64,000 nt of DNA from Streptomyces daqingensis (GCF_014645895.1 NZ_BMMP01000013.1:1-64000); one strand, 5' to 3'. Counted from the first letter of the stretch, positions 23,412 to 32,758 are shown. Notes: generated by a model from the sequence alone, not told the origin. A program made the numbers and translations.

Positions 23412-24182
23412 GTGTCCATCCTTCCCGGAGCCGAGCCCATGCGACATGACGGATCGGAGACGGGCGTCCTGGTCTGCCACGGCTTCACAGGCTCCCCGCA
23501 GTCCGTGCGCCCGTGGGCCGACCATCTGGCGGCGCAGGGGCTGACGGTCTCGCTGCCGCTGCTGCCGGGGCACGGCACCCGCTGGGAGGACCTGGCCGTC
23601 ACCGGCTGGCAGGACTGGTACGCGACGGTCGACCGCGAGCTGCGCGACCTCTCCCGCCGCTGCGAACAGGTCTTCGTCTGCGGACTGTCCATGGGCGGCG
23701 CGCTGGCCCTCCGCCTGGCGGCGCGGCACGGGGACGCGGTGAGCGGGGTCGCCGTGGTGAACCCGGCCGTCACCTTCCCGCGCCTCCAGGGGTACGCGCT
23801 GCCGCTGGGCCGTTTCGTGCTCCGGTCCGCGAAGGGCATCGCAAGCGACATCGCCAAACCCGGTGCGCAGGAGGTGGGTTACGAGCGGGTGCCGACCCAC
23901 GCCGCGTACTCCGCGCGGGACTTCTTCCGCCGCGTGCTCGGCGAGCTGCCGCAGGTCACCCAACCGCTGCTGGTCATGCACAGCCGCGTCGACCACGTCG
24001 TGCCCCCGTCGGACTCGGCTCTCGTGCTCAGCAAGGTCTCCTCAGGCGACGTGACGGAGACCGTCCTCGAGGACAGCTTCCACGTGGCGACACTGGACCA
24101 CGACGCGGAGCGCATCTTCGCCGACTCCTACGGATTCATCACCCGGCTCGCAGCGAGGAAGACAGCACGTGATGGAGCGTAA
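23412..24182 (+). CDS. alpha/beta hydrolase (carboxylesterase / monoacylglycerol lipase type)
   Basis: 256 residues from GTG 23412 (ggaggccgac upstream). HGFTGSP oxyanion region, LPGHGTRWEDLA, nucleophile elbow CGLSMGGALALRLA (Ser), MHSRVDHVVPPSDS (Asp) and EDSFHVATLDHD (His) give a full catalytic triad. Layout matches Est30-like carboxylesterases. Its position beside an acyltransferase suggests lipid turnover, which is inference. The next reading frame overlaps its 3' end. Confidence 0.92.
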   Translation: MSILPGAEPMRHDGSETGVLVCHGFTGSPQSVRPWADHLAAQGLTVSLPLLPGHGTRWEDLAVTGWQDWYATVDRELRDLSRRCEQVFVCGLSMGGALALRLAARHGDAVSGVAVVNPAVTFPRLQGYALPLGRFVLRSAKGIASDIAKPGAQEVGYERVPTHAAYSARDFFRRVLGELPQVTQPLLVMHSRVDHVVPPSDSALVLSKVSSGDVTETVLEDSFHVATLDHDAERIFADSYGFITRLAARKTARDGA

Positions 24183-24789
24183 TCCCGACGCGGAAGACCA
24201 CAACTCCGGCGAGGATCCCGAGAGCGGACGGGATCCGGATCCGGCGCTGCCGCTGGACGAGGCGGCCGCCTGGGAGCAGATCGTCGCCGGTTACGGCGAG
24301 GCGCCCAAGGCGGACGACCTGGCTCCCGCCGGCGAGCCCGGCGGCGACGCGCGCACCGCGGCCCGGCCCACCTCCAACGCCGGCACCGGCCCCGGCTCGG
24401 ACGGCGAGGGCGAGGGCGACGAGGGCGGCAAGGCCGTCCGCAGCTTCACCGTCTACTCGGCAGGGGCGGGGCCACGGGACTGGACGGCGCCCGGGGCCGA
24501 CAGCGAGGACGGCGGCGAGAGCGACGAGGACGACGAGGGCCACTTCGTCCCGCCCGAACCTCCCCCGCTCCCCCAGACGGATCCCACGACGAAGTTCGCG
24601 TGGCTCGGCGTCCTCGGCGGCCCCCTTCTGCTGATCTTCGCGATCCTCTTCCAGCAAGACCTGACGTGGTGGATCACGACCCTCGGCGTCGGCGGCTTCC
24701 TGGGCGGATTCGCCACCCTCGTCGCCCGGATGAGGGACGGCAGCGACGAGGACGACTGGGACGACCCGGGCCGCGGCGCGGTGGTGTGA
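24172..24789 (+). CDS. acidic protein with C-terminal membrane hairpin (unknown)
   Basis: 205 residues from ATG 24172 (GTG 24169 is also possible), overlapping the esterase by 11 bp. The first ~130 residues are acidic and low-complexity (Asp/Glu/Gly/Pro). Then come two adjacent hydrophobic helices (AWLGVLGGPLLLIFAILF and WWITTLGVGGFLGGFATLV) and a short acidic end. It is probably anchored by a membrane hairpin with both ends cytosolic. No known domain recognised; coupling to the esterase suggests a shared transcript. Confidence 0.8.
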   Translation: MERNPDAEDHNSGEDPESGRDPDPALPLDEAAAWEQIVAGYGEAPKADDLAPAGEPGGDARTAARPTSNAGTGPGSDGEGEGDEGGKAVRSFTVYSAGAGPRDWTAPGADSEDGGESDEDDEGHFVPPEPPPLPQTDPTTKFAWLGVLGGPLLLIFAILFQQDLTWWITTLGVGGFLGGFATLVARMRDGSDEDDWDDPGRGAVV

Positions 24790-24924
24790 CCCCCTCGGGC
24801 GGTGTGATCCTCGTGCTACGAGGTCAGGGCGGCACTCGCTGCCTCCGGGCCTGCGCGCCCGGCGCGGCGCTGTCAGCCGCCCCGGTGTGCCGAGATGTGT
24901 TCGGGCCCCGGCGCGGCGGGGTCT

Positions 24925-25704
24925 TCAGGCCCCCGTGCCGGACGGTACGCGCAGGGCGGCCAGCACGGGCAGGTGGTCCGTGGCGGCACACAGATCGGAC
25001 GGCGTGATCCCGTCGAGCCCGTCCGGCACACCGCAGCCGAGCACCTCCACGCCCCGGGACGCGAGGACGGCGTCGATGCGCTGGTGCGGATCGCGCGGCG
25101 TCGAGGTGTACTCCCCGCCCCAGGGCTCCACGGCCCAGCAGTCCTGCAGCTTCGACGCGAGAGCCCGGAACGTCTTCCCCCGGGGACGCTCGTTGAGATC
25201 CCCCGCGGCGACGGTGTGCTCGGTCCCCAGAGCCGCCAGCTCGTCGAGGAGCATGCGCCCCTGCGCCTGACGCTCGTCGGTCTGCAGGCTCAGATGGCAG
25301 CTCAGCACGCCGAGGCGCGCCGAAGGACCGAAGCGCAGCACCGCCGTGGCGAAGCCCCGGCGGTGCAGCCCGGGAGTGTGCGGGAGCAGCACGTCCCGCG
25401 TGCTCTCCACGGTGGGGCGCAGCGAGGAGAGGATCATCGGCCCGGTGGCCGTCGCCCCGCCCGTGACGTAGACGAGCCCGCACTCGCGGGCCAGCCACGC
25501 GGCGTGCTTGCGCCAGCGGAAGAAGCGCGGCGCCTCCTGGACGCACACGACGTCGGGGGCGCACGCCCGGATGACCCGGGCGAGCGCCCTCCTGTCGTCC
25601 CGCATGGAGCGGATGTTGTAACTGAGCAGACGGACGACGGCGGAGCCGTCCGTCCCGGTCCGTCCTGCCGGCAGATCCGCGAGCGTCATCGGCGCGGTTC
25701 TCAT
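24925..25704 (-). CDS. endonuclease/exonuclease/phosphatase family protein
   Basis: 259 residues from ATG 25704 with GGAAGA upstream. EEP fold: LLSYNIRSM, PDVVCVQEAP (metal Glu), LSCHLSLQ, VAAGDLNERPRG (Asp, Asn), RIDAVLAS and ATDHLPVLAAL (catalytic His). There is no signal peptide, so it is probably cytosolic. Substrate (DNA, phospholipid or other phosphodiester) cannot be told. Convergent to the acidic membrane protein gene. Confidence 0.9.
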   Translation of the reverse strand: MRTAPMTLADLPAGRTGTDGSAVVRLLSYNIRSMRDDRRALARVIRACAPDVVCVQEAPRFFRWRKHAAWLARECGLVYVTGGATATGPMILSSLRPTVESTRDVLLPHTPGLHRRGFATAVLRFGPSARLGVLSCHLSLQTDERQAQGRMLLDELAALGTEHTVAAGDLNERPRGKTFRALASKLQDCWAVEPWGGEYTSTPRDPHQRIDAVLASRGVEVLGCGVPDGLDGITPSDLCAATDHLPVLAALRVPSGTGA

Positions 25705-25750
25705 CTCTCTTCCGACGGCCCGCGGCGACCGGGCCGGGCATCCCGGCCGT

Positions 25751-25782
25751 GCCGCTCAGCCAAGTAGCCGCTCAGCCAAGTA
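25751..25782. repeat. 16-bp perfect tandem duplication
   Basis: gccgctcagccaagta occurs twice head to tail (25751-25766 and 25767-25782), between the glucokinase stop (25802) and the start of the next gene (25704). It looks like a recent slippage duplication and contains no palindrome long enough to be a terminator. Confidence 0.8.
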
Positions 25783-25801
25783 CCTGAGTGCTGCCCGTAG
25801 T

Positions 25802-26743
25802 TCAGCCTTGCCTGGCGAGGTCCGCCACGCCCACCATGCCCGCCTTGCCGCCGAGCCGGGCCGCGAGGACCTCGGCGTGCGGCCGCCAGCGGCTGCCGAC
25901 GAGCCAGCGGCGGTACGACTTGCGGATCGGGTCCAGCACCAGGTCTCCCTCGTCGGAGACGCCGCCGCCGACGATGAACGCCCCCGGGTCGAAGAGCGAG
26001 GCGAGGTCTGCCAGACCCGCACCCGCCCAACGGGCCAGCTCCCGGAAGGAGTCGACTGCCACGGGGCAGCCCTGCCTGGCGGCCTCGCTGATGTGCTTGC
26101 CCTCGACGCCCTCGGGAGTGCCGTCGCCCAGCCCCAGCAGGATCGCGGCGTTCTCCGGGGTCGCGGTGGCGCGCTGCCGGGCGTACCGCACGAGGGCGCT
26201 GCCGGAGGCGTACTGCTCCCAGCAGCCCTGGTTGCCGCAGCCGCACAGCAGACCGTCCGGCACCATGCGGATGTGGCCGAACTCCGCGGCTACGCCGAAG
26301 CGCCCGCGGTGGAGCTTGCCCCCGATGATGACGCCGCCGCCCAGACCGGTGCCGATGGTGATGCAGACGACGTCCTCGTGGCCGGTGCCGATGCCGAACT
26401 TGTACTCGCCCCAGGCCGCGGCGTTCGCGTCGTTCTCGATGACGACCGGCAGGTCGATGCGCTGCTCGACCTTGTCCTTCAGCGCCTCGTGGCGCCAGGT
26501 CAGGTTCGGCGTGAACAGGACCGTCGCGCGCTTGTCGTCGACGTAGCCCGGTGCCCCGATGCCGACGGCGTCCACCTCGTACTCGGCGCTGGCGTCCCGC
26601 ACCGCGTCGGCGATCGCGTCGATCACGTGGTCCGCCGTGGGCGGGGTGGGCACGGTGCTGGTTTCCAGAATCGTTCCGTGCTCATCGACCACGCCGGCTG
26701 CGATCTTGGTGCCGCCGATGTCGACGCCGATTGTGAGTCCCAT
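25802..26743 (-). CDS. glkA: glucokinase (ROK family)
   Basis: 313 residues. Phosphorylates glucose with ATP; in S. coelicolor the orthologue is central to glucose repression. Motifs: TIGVDIGGTKIAAGVVD (phosphate loop), GIGAPGYVDD, VVIENDANAAAWGEYKFG (catalytic Asp), ITIGTGLGGGVIIGG, AEFGHIRM, and the ROK zinc site CGCGNQGCWEQYASG. The DUF5304 gene lies 88 bp upstream on the same strand, the arrangement seen in S. coelicolor (SCO2127-glkA). Confidence 0.97.
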   Translation of the reverse strand: MGLTIGVDIGGTKIAAGVVDEHGTILETSTVPTPPTADHVIDAIADAVRDASAEYEVDAVGIGAPGYVDDKRATVLFTPNLTWRHEALKDKVEQRIDLPVVIENDANAAAWGEYKFGIGTGHEDVVCITIGTGLGGGVIIGGKLHRGRFGVAAEFGHIRMVPDGLLCGCGNQGCWEQYASGSALVRYARQRATATPENAAILLGLGDGTPEGVEGKHISEAARQGCPVAVDSFRELARWAGAGLADLASLFDPGAFIVGGGVSDEGDLVLDPIRKSYRRWLVGSRWRPHAEVLAARLGGKAGMVGVADLARQG

Positions 26744-26830
26744 GTGTCCCTCGGTCTTCCGGTCCTTCCCCGCCGCGGAACACCGTACCGGAGGCCGTGC
26801 GCCGCGATTTCGTGCCCGTGGGCACGGTGG

Positions 26831-27601
26831 TCACCCCTCGTCGCCCGGACTCCGGTCGCCGTCCTGCCCGGCAGGCCCGGGGCGCTCCGGGGATCCGGCC
26901 GTTCCGGGGCCCTGCGTGCGCGGGCCGTCCTGGCCTTCGCCGGCCCCGGCCGCCTCGCCGTCCGCGTGCATCCCGCCGCTCCCGGACGTACCGGGGGCCC
27001 CGGACGTACCGCCGTCCACGGAGGCACCGCCGCTCTCGCCGGGCCGTGGGCCCGAGGGGTCCGACGGTCCCTTGTCGAGGTCGATCCGCTCCACCCCGGC
27101 CGGTCCGCCGGCGTCCGGGCCCGCGGCGGTGATCTCCGGGCCCGTCCCGTCCGCTTCGCCTCGTTCGCCTGCCGGATCGCCGGACTGCGGGGCCGCGCCG
27201 CCCGCTCCGGCCGTTCCCGAGGCTCCGGCCGTCCACCGCCCTTCGGCGTTCTGGACGGCGGCACGGTAGGCGGCGAGCAGCTCGCCGCCCGCAGCCGCGA
27301 TGTGGTCGAAGACCCCCGGGTTGCGTTCGACGACCGGCTCGATGGCCGCCCTGGCCTGGGCGATCAGCTGCTGCGCCGCGCCCTGCGCGGCCGCGGAGGC
27401 CACAGTGCCGCCGAACGGCTTGCCCAGCTCGGCGACCCTGTCGGAGACCGCGTCCGCGAGGCGGCGCAGCTCCTCGGCCGCGCTCAGGGGCGGCTGCCCG
27501 TACTCCTCGCGGCGCCGTGCCTTCTCGGCGGCCAGGTCTTCCTCGCAGGCCGTGGCCCAGGCGTCGGCCTCGGGCTCGCGGGGCTCGGCGGCATCGCTCA
27601 T
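26831..27601 (-). CDS. DUF5304 protein, SCO2127-like
   Basis: 256 residues. N-terminal ~130 residues are alpha-helical and well conserved in streptomycetes: WATACEEDLAAEKARRREEYG, AAEELRRLADAVSDRVAELG, AQQLIAQARAAIEPVVERNPGVFDH. The rest is a Gly/Pro/Ala/Ser-rich disordered tail that ends SPGDEG. No catalytic motif. The S. coelicolor counterpart is co-expressed with glkA and has been tied to glucose control; how it acts is unclear. Confidence 0.85.
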   Translation of the reverse strand: MSDAAEPREPEADAWATACEEDLAAEKARRREEYGQPPLSAAEELRRLADAVSDRVAELGKPFGGTVASAAAQGAAQQLIAQARAAIEPVVERNPGVFDHIAAAGGELLAAYRAAVQNAEGRWTAGASGTAGAGGAAPQSGDPAGERGEADGTGPEITAAGPDAGGPAGVERIDLDKGPSDPSGPRPGESGGASVDGGTSGAPGTSGSGGMHADGEAAGAGEGQDGPRTQGPGTAGSPERPGPAGQDGDRSPGDEG

Positions 27602-27801
27602 GGCGGCGGCTCCTACGGAGGGGTTCGAAGGGTTCGAAGGAAGGGTGTACGGAAAAGCGGCGAGCGCGGCGCTCCACTCCCGACGTTACCCGAACGGCCG
27701 GGGGCCGATGGGGGCATGCCGCACGCCGGTACGAGCGGAAGCACCGCGTCCGTGCGGGCGGAGCGGGCCCCGCGTGCCGTCGCCGGCCCGCCGGACGTGC
27801 G

Positions 27802-29073
27802 TCAGCCCTTCGGCTCCTCCGGCCACAGCGCCGGGTCGGGCTCGCACCGCACGCGCAGCACTCCCCGCTCCAGTGCGGCGCCCGCCACGCGGCACCTGCG
27901 CAGCGCGGAGGGCAGCGTGAGGACACGCCGGTAGGGGCCGGCGCTGAGGATGAGCTCGTCGCCGCGCCGTACGAGGTCCAGCTCGCCCTTGCGCACGGCG
28001 GGCAGGGGAAGGTGCCACACCAGCAGCCCCTCGCTCGCGATCCGGTTCTCGACCTCGCCGGCGCCCGCGCGGCGGCCGCTTCCCGCGGCGTCCGCCACCG
28101 CGCCGGGGAGCCCGGCCGCGCGGGCGACGCGCTCCAGGTCCTCCACGCCGAGCGGGTCGCGCCCCAGGTGCGGCACTTCGAGCAGCGGCACGTCCTGCGC
28201 CTCGCATTCCTCGCGCAACGCCGCCAGGACGTCCCGCTGCCGCCCGGACAGGCCTCTCAGCCACGGGTCCGAACTCTCCATCGGCAGCAGGCGGTTGGCC
28301 ACCACCGCCGCCAGCGGCAGTCCGTACAGGCCGGCTCCGGCACGTGCGAGGCGCAGCGCCTCGGCCGGCAGCGTCCCCGGTTCCGCGACGAGCCGTACGG
28401 ACGTCCCCGGTGATTCCAGCATCTCCTCGACGGCGGCGAGTTCACCGTCCCAGCGAGCCGTGGTCTCGTACAGTGCGGCCGTCGGCATCGGCACGCCCAC
28501 GAGCTGGGCCAGAGCGGGGCGCAGGGCGCGGGCGGCCTGGCGCTCCGGCGGCAGGAGTCGGCGCAGGTACCGGCGCAACTGGCTTGGAAGGGCGAGCAGT
28601 TGGAGCGCCGCCGGAGTGGGCGGCAGGTCGACGACGAGGGTGTCCCACGCTTCGACCGCGTGCGCCGCCCGCAGCGTGCGCAGCAGGGCGAACGCCTCGG
28701 CGCCGGGGAGTTCGGTCAGTTCGTCCTCGTCCAGGGCCTCCGCGCCGACCATGCCCAGCGCCGGACGGATCCGCTCCTGGAGGGCCCTCCCGCCGCTGCG
28801 GAACTGCGCCCCCGCGTCGATCCGCGCGACCCACAACCGGCCCTCGGTGGCGGGCACTTCGGCCGGCCCCTCCTGAACGGGCAGTGCACCGGAAGCGCCC
28901 GTGGCCTCACGGGCCGCGGGCTGCGGCACGCCGAGCAGCGGAGCCAGCACGGCGGGCGGTTCGCCGCTGAGCAGCAGCGTCCTCCTGCCGTTGCGGGCCT
29001 CCGCCAGCGCACTCGCCGCCGCGACGGTGGTGCGCCCCGCGCCACCCGGACCCGTGATCAGGAGCGTGCGCAC
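27802..29073 (-). CDS. ArsA-like ATPase family protein with altered Walker A
   Basis: 423 residues from GTG 29073 (ggag seven bases upstream). The frame is open up to a GTG at 29262, which would add 63 low-complexity residues rich in His, Asp and Glu. The deviant P-loop reads LLITGPGGAGRTT: Arg replaces the invariant Lys of GxGGxGKT. Also seen: LVVDLPPTPAALQLL (switch region), LVAEPGTLPAEALRL and AVVANRLLP as in ArsA/GET3 proteins. The C-terminal ~90 residues form a beta-rich HSP20-like or ArsA C-terminal domain. Follows SRPBCC on the same strand, as in M. tuberculosis Rv2185c-Rv2184c. Cargo unknown. Confidence 0.82.
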   Translation of the reverse strand: MRTLLITGPGGAGRTTVAAASALAEARNGRRTLLLSGEPPAVLAPLLGVPQPAAREATGASGALPVQEGPAEVPATEGRLWVARIDAGAQFRSGGRALQERIRPALGMVGAEALDEDELTELPGAEAFALLRTLRAAHAVEAWDTLVVDLPPTPAALQLLALPSQLRRYLRRLLPPERQAARALRPALAQLVGVPMPTAALYETTARWDGELAAVEEMLESPGTSVRLVAEPGTLPAEALRLARAGAGLYGLPLAAVVANRLLPMESSDPWLRGLSGRQRDVLAALREECEAQDVPLLEVPHLGRDPLGVEDLERVARAAGLPGAVADAAGSGRRAGAGEVENRIASEGLLVWHLPLPAVRKGELDLVRRGDELILSAGPYRRVLTLPSALRRCRVAGAALERGVLRVRCEPDPALWPEEPKG

Positions 29074-29269
29074 CGGAGAGCTCCGGGACGGTCGGCCTGC
29101 CGCCTCCACCCGCTGCTCCCCCTCGAACCGGCCCTCGTCCTGGCCTTCGTGGTCGTTCCCGTGGTCGTGCTCGATCTCGTGCCCCCCGCCGGGCTCCGCC
29201 CGGAACGTGCCGGCTCCGTCGGCGCCGCCCGCCCCGGGGCCGTACGCGGTGGGCCGGGGCACCGGCGTC

Positions 29270-29746
29270 TCAGCCTTTGGCGTCTCCCGAACCGGCGGTC
29301 GCGCCGCCGCCCGACTCGACGCGCTTCTTCAGACCGGACAGGGCGCGGTCGATGATGACCTTCTCCGCCTTGCGCTTGATCATCCCCAGCATCGGGATCT
29401 TGACGTCCACGGTCAGCTGGTAGGTCACCTCGGTGCGCTCGCCGCCCGCCAGCGGGGCGAGGCGGTAGACGCCGTCGAGGGAGCGGAGCATCTGCGACTT
29501 CACCAGGGACCACCGGACCTCGTGCTCCCCGTGCCACTCGTAGGCGAGGGTGTGCTCGTCCTTGATGGCTCCGGCGTCCAGCAGCAGCCGCACCTGCTCG
29601 GCCCGGCCGGCCCCGTCCTCGGAGAGGACTTCGGCCTCCTTCACCTCGTCCGTCCACTCCGGGTAGCGCGCGAAGTCGGAGATCACCCCCATCACGGCAG
29701 ACGGCGCTGCATCGATGGTGATGTTCGAACTGGTGTGTTCCGCCAT
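29270..29746 (-). CDS. SRPBCC (START-like) family protein
   Basis: 158 residues. Starts with the classic NITIDAAPSAVMGVISDFARYPEWTDEVKEAEV strand-helix, followed by beta strands (YEWHGEHEVRWSLV, TEVTYQLTVDVKIPM) and a long C-terminal helix (MIKRKAEKVIIDRALSGLKKRVE). The fold makes a hydrophobic pocket for lipids or polyketides. No catalytic residues can be assigned. Conserved neighbour of the ArsA-like gene. Confidence 0.9.
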   Translation of the reverse strand: MAEHTSSNITIDAAPSAVMGVISDFARYPEWTDEVKEAEVLSEDGAGRAEQVRLLLDAGAIKDEHTLAYEWHGEHEVRWSLVKSQMLRSLDGVYRLAPLAGGERTEVTYQLTVDVKIPMLGMIKRKAEKVIIDRALSGLKKRVESGGGATAGSGDAKG

Positions 29747-29865
29747 CGCCGTGGCTCCTCCATTGCTGCGAGCTGGCCCCCGATTGCCGCTCGAAGGCTA
29801 CCGCGCGTGCTCACCCGCCGACGCGGGGGTCCGGTCCGTCCCGCCGCCGGAGGACCCGCGGCCCT

Positions 29866-30627
29866 TCACCACTCCAGCACCCAGGGAGTGCCCGTCGCGT
29901 TGAAGTGGCCGACGTTCACGCACTCCGTCTGCCCCACCCGCATCCGCTGAACCAGCGGCTGGTGCACGTGCCCGAAGAGGTGGTAGCGGGGCCGTACGGC
30001 GTGCACCGCCTCCAGCAGCGCCTCGCTGCCCCGCTCGAACCGCCGGGCGACCGTGTCGTAGCACAACTCCGGGACGTCAGGCGGTATGTGGGAGCAGAGC
30101 ACGTCGACCGGACCCAGCGCGGCCACCTTCGCGGCATACGTCTCGTCGTCGATCTCGTACGGCGTGCGCATCGGCGTCCGCAGCCCCCCGCCCACGAACC
30201 CGAAGCGCAGCCCGCCGATGTCGGCCGTCTCGCCGTCCAGCACGGTGGTGCCCTCGTTCGCGTACTCAGGCCAGAGAGGCGGCATGTCGACGTTCCCGTA
30301 CGTGGCGTACGTCGGGGTGGGGAAGGCGGCGAACATCTCGGTGTACTGCGCGCGGACGGCCGCCTCGGTGGCGGCGACGCGGTCGATGCCCTCCCAGAGC
30401 TGCGCCGAGAGCTCCCGCGCCTCCGCGAAGCGGCCCTCCGTGCGCAACTGGACGATGAGGTCGGCGTTTTCGACGCCGAACAGGTCCGGGAAGATGCCGC
30501 GGGAGTGGTCCGCGTAGTCGAGGAAGAGAATCAGGTCGCCAAGGCAGACGAGTGCGTCGGCACCGTCACCCGCCGTGGCCAGGTCGCGGCTGTTGCCGTG
30601 TACGTCACTGACTACGTGGACTCGCAT
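29866..30627 (-). CDS. metallophosphoesterase
   Basis: 253 residues, calcineurin-like. Metal and catalytic motifs are in order: VVSDVHGN (residues 5-12), VCLGDLILF, YGNVDMPP (position of the GNHD motif, with Val-Asp instead of His-Asp), VLCSHIPPDVP and LFGHVHQP. The GNVD variant loses the usual catalytic His but keeps metal ligands; similar variants occur in YfcE-like phosphodiesterases. Substrate unknown. Confidence 0.9.
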   Translation of the reverse strand: MRVHVVSDVHGNSRDLATAGDGADALVCLGDLILFLDYADHSRGIFPDLFGVENADLIVQLRTEGRFAEARELSAQLWEGIDRVAATEAAVRAQYTEMFAAFPTPTYATYGNVDMPPLWPEYANEGTTVLDGETADIGGLRFGFVGGGLRTPMRTPYEIDDETYAAKVAALGPVDVLCSHIPPDVPELCYDTVARRFERGSEALLEAVHAVRPRYHLFGHVHQPLVQRMRVGQTECVNVGHFNATGTPWVLEW

Positions 30628-30914
30628 GGGCCCACCCTAGGCCGGAGTCCGCCCCGTACGGCACCGGTCACCGGGAGCCCCGCCCCACCTGCGGTTACTT
30701 TTCCGTCGGCGCCCGGAGGGATTAGGCTGCCGCCGACAGACCGGTGTCGTGTGACGCAGCAGACATCTCGGTGACAACCCCTATCCCGCCGCCCCTACCC
30801 GTGGGTAACGTCCGGGCCGTCATTCAATCGGGATCCCTCCGGAGATTCTGATCCGTGCCGCTGGAGGCCGCCCTCGGAGGCCACCGTGTCCGGCGCCGAC
30901 GAGGAGCAACAGTC

Positions 30915-32729
30915 TTGCGCGAGTTCAGCCTTCCCGCCCTCTACGAGGTGCCGGCCGACGGAAACCTGACGGATCTCATCCGCCGCAACGCGGCGCAGCA
31001 TCCCGAAGTGCCCGTCGTCGCCCGCAAGCGGGAAGGGCAGTGGACGGACGTCACCGCCACCGACTTCCTCGCCGAGGTGCAGGCTGCCGCCAAGGGTCTG
31101 ATCGCGGCGGGCGTCGAACCGGGCGACCGCGTGGCCCTGATGTCCCGCACGCGCTACGAGTGGACGCTGCTGGACTTCGCCGTCTGGAGCGCCGGAGCCG
31201 TCACCGTCCCCGTGTACGAGACGAGTTCACCGGAGCAGATCGCCTGGATCCTCGGCGACTCCGGTGCGGTCGCCTGCCTCGTGGAGACGGCCGCGCACTC
31301 CGCCGCCGTCGAGTCCGTACGCGACCGGCTCCCCGCCCTGGAGCACGTCTGGCAGATCGAACCTCCGCACTCCGGCGGCCAGTCGGACGGTGCGGTGGCA
31401 CGGCTGACGGAGGACGGCGCCCGCGTCCCCGACGCGGAGCTCAAGGCCCGCGGCGCCACCGCGAACGCCGACTCCCCCGCGACGATCGTCTACACGTCCG
31501 GCACCACGGGGCGTCCCAAGGGCTGCGTCCTCACGCACCGCAGCTTCTTCGCGGAGTGCGGGAACGTCGTCGAGCGGCTGCGTCCCATGTTCCGCACAGG
31601 AGAGTCCTCCGTGCTCCTCTTCCTGCCCACGGCCCACGTGTTCGGGCGGCTCGTGCAGGTGGCGGCCGTCATGGCGCCCATCAGGCTGGGGCACGTGTCC
31701 GACGTGAAGACGCTGACCGACGAACTCGGCGCGTTCCGCCCGACGATGGTGCTCGGCGTCCCCCGCGTCTTCGAGAAGGTCTTCAACTCCGCCCGTGCAC
31801 ACGCCCATTCGGGCGGCAAGGGCAAGATCTTCGACAAGGCGGCGGAGACCGCGATCGCCTACAGCCGCGCACTGGACGACCCTTCGGGCCCGTCCCTCCA
31901 ACTCCGGCTCCGCCACAAGCTGTTCGACCTGCTGGTCTACGACAAGCTGCGGGAGGTCCTGGGCGGCCGCGCGACGCACGCGATCTCGGGCGGTGCTCCC
32001 CTGGGCGAACGCCTCGGGCACTTCTACCGCGGCATCGGGTTCACCGTGCTGGAGGGCTACGGCCTCACGGAGTCCTGCGCGGCCACGTCGTTCAACCCCT
32101 ACGACCGGCAGAAGATCGGCACGGTCGGGCAGCCGCTCCCCGGCTCCGTGATCCGCATCGCCGACGACGGCGAGGTGCTGCTGCACGGCGAGCACCTCTT
32201 CACCGGCTACTGGAACAACGAGGAGGCGACGCGCGAAGCCCTCTCGGACGGCTGGTTCCACACCGGTGACCTCGGCACCCTCGACGCGGACGGGTACCTC
32301 GCCATCACCGGGCGCAAGAAGGAGATCCTGGTGACGGCGGGCGGCAAGAACATCGCGCCCTCCGTCATCGAGGACCACATCCGCGGGCACGCCCTCGTCG
32401 CCGAGTGCATGGTCGTCGGCGACGGACGCCCGTTCGTCGGCGCCCTGCTCACCCTCGACGAGGAGTTCCTGCCGCGGTGGGCGGAGGAGAACGGCAAGTC
32501 GGACCTCAGCCGTGACGCCCTGCTGCAGGACCCCGATCTGCTGGCCGAGCTCCAGAAGGCGGTCGACGGAGGCAACGCGCTGGTCTCACGGGCCGAGTCC
32601 GTACGCAAGTTCCGGGTGCTGGACACCCAGTTCACCGAGGAGTCGGGGCACATCACCCCGTCACTGAAGCTCAAGCGGGGCGTCGTCGCGAAGGACTTCG
32701 CGGACGACATCGAGGCGCTGTACGCCTGA
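30915..32729 (+). CDS. long-chain fatty acid-CoA ligase (AMP-dependent)
   Basis: 604 residues. TTG 30915 is chosen as start because GAGGAG lies 8 bases before it and the protein then opens with LREFSLPALYEVP, the usual N terminus. Activates fatty acids through acyl-adenylates. Motifs: IVYTSGTTGRPKGC (P-loop), FLPTAHVFGRLVQ, GGAPLGERLGHF, EGYGLTESCAATS, GYWNNEEATREAL, DGWFHTGDLG, ITGRKKEILVTAGGKNIAPS with the C-terminal catalytic Lys region. Equivalent to FadD15 in the M. tuberculosis locus next to pimB. Confidence 0.95.
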   Translation: MREFSLPALYEVPADGNLTDLIRRNAAQHPEVPVVARKREGQWTDVTATDFLAEVQAAAKGLIAAGVEPGDRVALMSRTRYEWTLLDFAVWSAGAVTVPVYETSSPEQIAWILGDSGAVACLVETAAHSAAVESVRDRLPALEHVWQIEPPHSGGQSDGAVARLTEDGARVPDAELKARGATANADSPATIVYTSGTTGRPKGCVLTHRSFFAECGNVVERLRPMFRTGESSVLLFLPTAHVFGRLVQVAAVMAPIRLGHVSDVKTLTDELGAFRPTMVLGVPRVFEKVFNSARAHAHSGGKGKIFDKAAETAIAYSRALDDPSGPSLQLRLRHKLFDLLVYDKLREVLGGRATHAISGGAPLGERLGHFYRGIGFTVLEGYGLTESCAATSFNPYDRQKIGTVGQPLPGSVIRIADDGEVLLHGEHLFTGYWNNEEATREALSDGWFHTGDLGTLDADGYLAITGRKKEILVTAGGKNIAPSVIEDHIRGHALVAECMVVGDGRPFVGALLTLDEEFLPRWAEENGKSDLSRDALLQDPDLLAELQKAVDGGNALVSRAESVRKFRVLDTQFTEESGHITPSLKLKRGVVAKDFADDIEALYA

Positions 32730-32753
32730 GCCCCCGCACGCCGGTGCGGGGGC
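32730..32753. terminator. hairpin between convergent acyl-CoA ligase and glycosyltransferase genes
   Basis: gcccccgcac (32730-32739), loop gccg, gtgcgggggc (32744-32753): 10-bp stem immediately at the end of the ligase gene and 5 bp before the stop of the convergent gene. Confidence 0.75.
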
Positions 32754-32758
32754 GGTGC

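Noticed and set aside
29074..29262. N-terminal extension of the ArsA-like protein as certain coding sequence
   Set aside because: The frame is open, but the best ribosome site is at GTG 29073 and the extension is low-complexity. Kept only as an alternative.
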